From positions 1,488,001-1,552,000 of the forward strand of contig JAAXNY010000004.1 in the NCBI GenBank assembly GCA_013420905.1: a stretch of DNA of 64,000 nucleotides. The letters are read 5' to 3'. Below, one piece after another: positions 60,882 through 64,000 of the stretch. The stretch is from Collybia mongolica (Eukaryota > Basidiomycota > Agaricomycetes > Agaricales > Clitocybaceae). The first letter of the stretch is position 1. Each line of letters opens with the position of its first letter. The notes beneath the pieces are model-generated. The model ran no database searches. It had not been told where the DNA came from and was given only the letters and a program-made list of their open reading frames with translations. The position numbers and the translations under genes are program-made.

Positions 60882-62920
60882 ATGTCTACAGCCAACGTGC
60901 CCATCTTAGCGCCCTTTTCTTATCCTTTCACCATCACCGCGACGCTCAAATACATGAATCGGTCACAATCTGATCAATGGTCGTTGGGGCAGGGCCCAAC
61001 CCCAAGGATAACATCCTCCTTCATACTGTCTCTCGAAAGAGGTCATTCTAAGGAGGTTGGTAAAGGGATATTACCTTCAATCAAATGTGGCCTCGGGTGG
61101 AGGTTCGCAATCGTTGCAACAAACGCAGATACGGAGCTAGGGGACAACACCTCAGGAAATGACCTAATAACATTGCAGAAAACTCAATTTGAACTATTAT
61201 TTGACCCACATATCATCAACAACACTGACCTCAAGAGATTGACAATCACCACCACAGTCGAACGCATGACACCTTTATTACCGGAGCACAGCTCCTCCAA
61301 AATGATATCTCTTCCAGCTGTAGCGTGGCAGAGCACATTGGGTTGGTTCAACTCCAAGGAAAATCATACAGGGCATGCGACTGTAACCTTTCAAGTAGAC
61401 CTCCCCACGACATTTAACCTCTCACTCCCAGCAGGGTTTTCTACGTCCGAGATACAACGAGTGCTTGGTGATTCGTTAATGGGCCATGATCTCATTGATA
61501 CTAAATTCATTCTTTTCACTTGTCGTACTCGCGAACATCAGCCGTCCAAGCCTCGGCCAGTTTTTGGTAACAGCCATCTTTTGCGTGGATTTTCATCATA
61601 TTTGGACACATGTGAGTGTAAAGTTTCGTGCTTGCCATTGTAATGTTGATCCGTATAATTGTAGTATTGGGCGGGAATGGATACAAAGAATCTACAGAAG
61701 TAGACCTTGGTTCTGATTTATTTGACGACGTTCCAATCGATGGTTACGATTACCTATCTGACAGCGATCTTGACTGGGACTCCGAGGATGAAATTCCTGA
61801 CCCCCAGTTTTCTCCTCCGGCTCTAATCTCTCCTCGAGTCTCCTCTCCTCCTCTGGCTTTAATTCCTCCGCGGACCCCTTCTTTTCCGGCTCCAATCTCT
61901 TCCCAGACCCCTCCTCCTCCGGCTCTAATCTCTCCCCGAATTTCTCCCTGGACTGCTGTTCCTCTGGCCTCAATGTCTCCCCAAATATCTCCCCAAACCC
62001 CTCCTCCTCTGGCTTCAATTCTTCCACAGACCCCTTCTCTTCCGGCCCTAATCTCTCCCCAGAACCCTCCTCCGGTTTCAACTTCTCCCTACACCCCCCC
62101 CCAAAGAATATACTAACACACGGTAAATAAATATCATGTCTTCTATCGATATCTACTTATTCTTGCGTCATCAGGTCGCACGAAGAATCCGGTACGAATA
62201 ACACGATTACGGGAAAAAGTAGTGTGGTACCACAGGCATCACCACATGTCAGAAAGCTTGGTCGAAGAATAACCATAAATGATACAGCCTTCAGAACGTG
62301 GGTAAAATAATTATATGGATGTCTTTTATTTGTCCTTATCATTTCACTCAGTTGGAAGTCTTTCATATTTCATATCTATACTGGCAAACTGGAATTCAGC
62401 CCATTAGGGCAGAGCAGTTGGTGGAAGGGCCACCTTGCGTCACCAGATTCTACAAAATGCTCACCCAAGTCAATGTTCCGGTTAGCCGACAAGGTTTGCT
62501 GTTTCTTGTAGTGGGTTAGATGCTGGGGCTGACAGGGCATAAAGATTGATTTCCCTGAACTACAACACCTTGCATTGGATGGTATACGCCGTTCTTTGAC
62601 GAAAGGTAATATTTTGGATGAACTTTTTTCCAGGTTCACTTCGATGTAAACTTTTTCGAGTTTTATTTCGATAACCTTGGCGTTAACATTCTTCGCTACC
62701 AAGGTACCCTAAAGTACAGGAAATTGAAGTTGATTTCTTGATAGACAACTTGACCCCAAATCTTTTTCAGCATCTCAAACAGAAGCTGAAATTGATTGTC
62801 GCTGGACACCTCCCCCATTCCTTCGACGTACTCTCCGACCTCGTCGAGAAGATGTGCAATGATGGCCTACACATAATATCTTTGGGAGGGGCGAAAAAGA
62901 AAAAGACGGGGAGAAAATAA
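60882..62920 (+). CDS. BTB/POZ-type protein, tandem copy B (with poly-C frameshift)
   Basis: ATG at 60882 (MSTANVPILAPFSYPFTITA). The first exon holds a full N-terminal MATH-like beta domain: RITSSFILSLERGHSK, CGLGWRFAIVATNAD, FELLFDPHIINNTDLKRLTI, HATVTFQVDLPTTFNLSLPA, LMGHDLIDTKFILFTCRTRE and LLRGFSSYLDT. After an intron come YKESTEVDLGS and YDYLSDSDLDWDSEDEI, then a 33-bp proline-rich repeat. A run of nine C at 62094-62102 puts the frame out of register. One C fewer would carry it to the GTAAAT donor and on to GRRITINDTAFRTW, KSFIFHIYTGKLEFSPLG, CSPKSMFRLADK, LTKGNILDELFSRFTS, YPKVQEIEVDFLIDNL and AGHLPHSFDVLSDLVEKM. Ends KKKKTGRK. Functional state therefore uncertain. Confidence 0.72.
61811..62100 (+). 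repeat. Coding minisatellite, about 33-bp unit
   Basis: Eight or so degenerate units with core CTCCTCCGGCTCTAATCTCT, encoding 11-residue motifs like PPPALISPRIS and PSLPALISPQN. In-frame length steps suggest expansion by slippage or unequal crossing-over. Not seen in copy A. Confidence 0.8.
62094..62102 (+). repeat. C9 homopolymer at frameshift site
   Basis: Nine consecutive C just after the minisatellite. The exon stays in phase with the next one only with eight C. Confidence 0.6.
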
Positions 62921-63205
62921 AGGCTCATCGTGATTCGACCGCGATCATGGTGACCAGTCGATTGTAGAGGTGTAGGTCGACGTCCTTAGCTTGCTTAGCC
63001 GTGCATTTATAAAGCTTTTTCTGTTACTTATTGTCGACTCTGGTTTTTTCCACACCTTCACAGTTGAGTAAAAAACATAACGGTTAGGCTTGATGATCTA
63101 TTATTAGTATTGCAGCCTCGGGGTCAGTCCAACACATGTTTTAAACCTGCACTGATTCTGAGACGATCAACTCGATAGCCCTCTCTGATATTATCACCAC
63201 CAACT

Positions 63206-64000
63206 ATGGATAGATTCAGAAGAGACCAATGGTCTGCTCGTCCAAATCGCATCACTTCTTCCTTTAAACTCGCTTTAATTGACGGTCTCTCTCCTTGTAT
63301 TGGCCTGAGCGCCCGTGACTCTGGAGTTTGTGGGTTTGGTTGGCGGTTCAACTTCACAGCACACAAAGTCTATCCAGATTCGCTAAGCCCCGTCGCTTAT
63401 AAAACACGGTTCGACCTCAAATTTGATCCCAATCTCATCGCATCCGCAGGGTTTGGAACTCTATCGATCGCTGTCATAACCAACTTGTCGTTGACAGCCA
63501 CTGGAGATGATGTATACTCTGTTCTCATCCCGAGACAGGGTCACCTCCCCATAGGCTCATACATATCACACGACAACTTCACTGGAGACGCCATCATTGA
63601 AATTCAAGTTGCATTTCCTGATTCACTTGATTTCTCCTTCCCAGATGAATTTCCCTCACAAAGGGTTCGAAAAGTATTACATGGTTCACTCATAGGCGAC
63701 CAAATGATCGACACAAGGTTTTGCTTGTTCACTCGCCGCTCCGTAAGGCTTGAACCAGCTTGCCCCCAAATCATTTTTGCCAACAGCACACTGTTGCTTG
63801 GCTACTCTTCCTATTTAGACACCTGTAAGTCGGCATTTCTGCTTATCCTAGTTTGTGCAACTGGAATTTTGGCTACAGTGTTGGGAGACAGCGGGTTTGC
63901 AGAGTCCGTGCAAGTAGACTTTGAGTCTGATGCCAGTATGCAAGACCATGGTGACAGCGACGAATACGGCTACGATTCGGACAGTGATTTGGATCCGGAG
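63206..64000 (+). CDS. BTB/POZ-type protein, tandem copy C (5' part)
   Basis: ATG at 63206 (MDRFRRDQWSARPNRITSSF). The N-terminal domain aligns with copy B throughout: RITSSFKLALIDG, VCGFGWRFNFTAHK, FDLKFDPNLIASAGFGTLSI, SLDFSFPDEFPSQRVRKVLH, SLIGDQMIDTRFCLFTRRS and LLGYSSYLDT. A GTAAGT intron then leads to LLGDSGFAESVQVDFESD and an acidic YGYDSDSDLD linker, where the window ends. The BTB domain should follow outside. No damage in the visible part. Confidence 0.78.
   Translation, partial: MDRFRRDQWSARPNRITSSFKLALIDGLSPCIGLSARDSGVCGFGWRFNFTAHKVYPDSLSPVAYKTRFDLKFDPNLIASAGFGTLSIAVITNLSLTATGDDVYSVLIPRQGHLPIGSYISHDNFTGDAIIEIQVAFPDSLDFSFPDEFPSQRVRKVLHGSLIGDQMIDTRFCLFTRRSVRLEPACPQIIFANSTLLLGYSSYLDTCKSAFLLILVCATGILATVLGDSGFAESVQVDFESDASMQDHGDSDEYGYDSDSDLDPE

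Overview
This window is nuclear DNA from a filamentous basidiomycete, most likely an Agaricomycete with white-rot ancestry. Genes are dense and interrupted by many short introns (about 45-65 bp, GT-AG). A secreted class II heme peroxidase is present, a family specific to Agaricomycetes. The right end holds a tandem cluster of BTB/POZ-type genes of the kind expanded in mushrooms, and a CACTA/EnSpm element with the Tnp2 transposase seen in these genomes.

Layout. 1-5 kb: 3' end of a Spp2-like G-patch splicing factor, a coiled-coil disordered protein, and an F-box gene with an apparent frameshift. 5-7.7 kb: no gene I can resolve. 7.7-9.4 kb: two divergent membrane-protein genes. 10.4-12.2 kb: manganese-peroxidase-type class II peroxidase. 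13.4-15 kb: DNA primase small subunit. 17-22.8 kb: an unknown protein and an AP-4 epsilon-like adaptin. 23-25.9 kb: BUB2/Cdc16-type TBC GAP and an ACR3 arsenite exporter. 26-30.2 kb: bZIP factor and amino-acid permease. 30.2-32.6 kb: nucleoside hydrolase plus a shrunken pseudogene copy. 33.2-34.5 kb: RACK1, with a U24-type C/D snoRNA in its long intron. 34.7-37.1 kb: a small unknown protein and GOT1. 38.6-49.3 kb: disordered protein, UTP6, a Ran1/KSP1-type kinase, a PHO80-type cyclin, and ribosomal protein L12. 51.3-57.1 kb: CACTA/EnSpm element. 57.1-57.8 kb: a long foldback element directly beside it. 58-64 kb: a membrane-anchored unknown protein and three tandem BTB-type genes, the last cut by the window end.

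Most genes are single-copy housekeeping genes: splicing, replication, mitotic exit, ribosome biogenesis, ER-Golgi transport and translation. Several are tightly head-to-head (cyclin/RPL12 123 bp, disordered protein/UTP6 170 bp, AP-4/BUB2 216 bp). The accessory part is the right quarter. There the CACTA transposase has an in-frame TGA, the foldback element abuts it, and the BTB cluster shows domain loss, a coding minisatellite and a poly-C frameshift. All exon joins were inferred by eye from splice signals and protein continuity, so internal exon borders are approximate.
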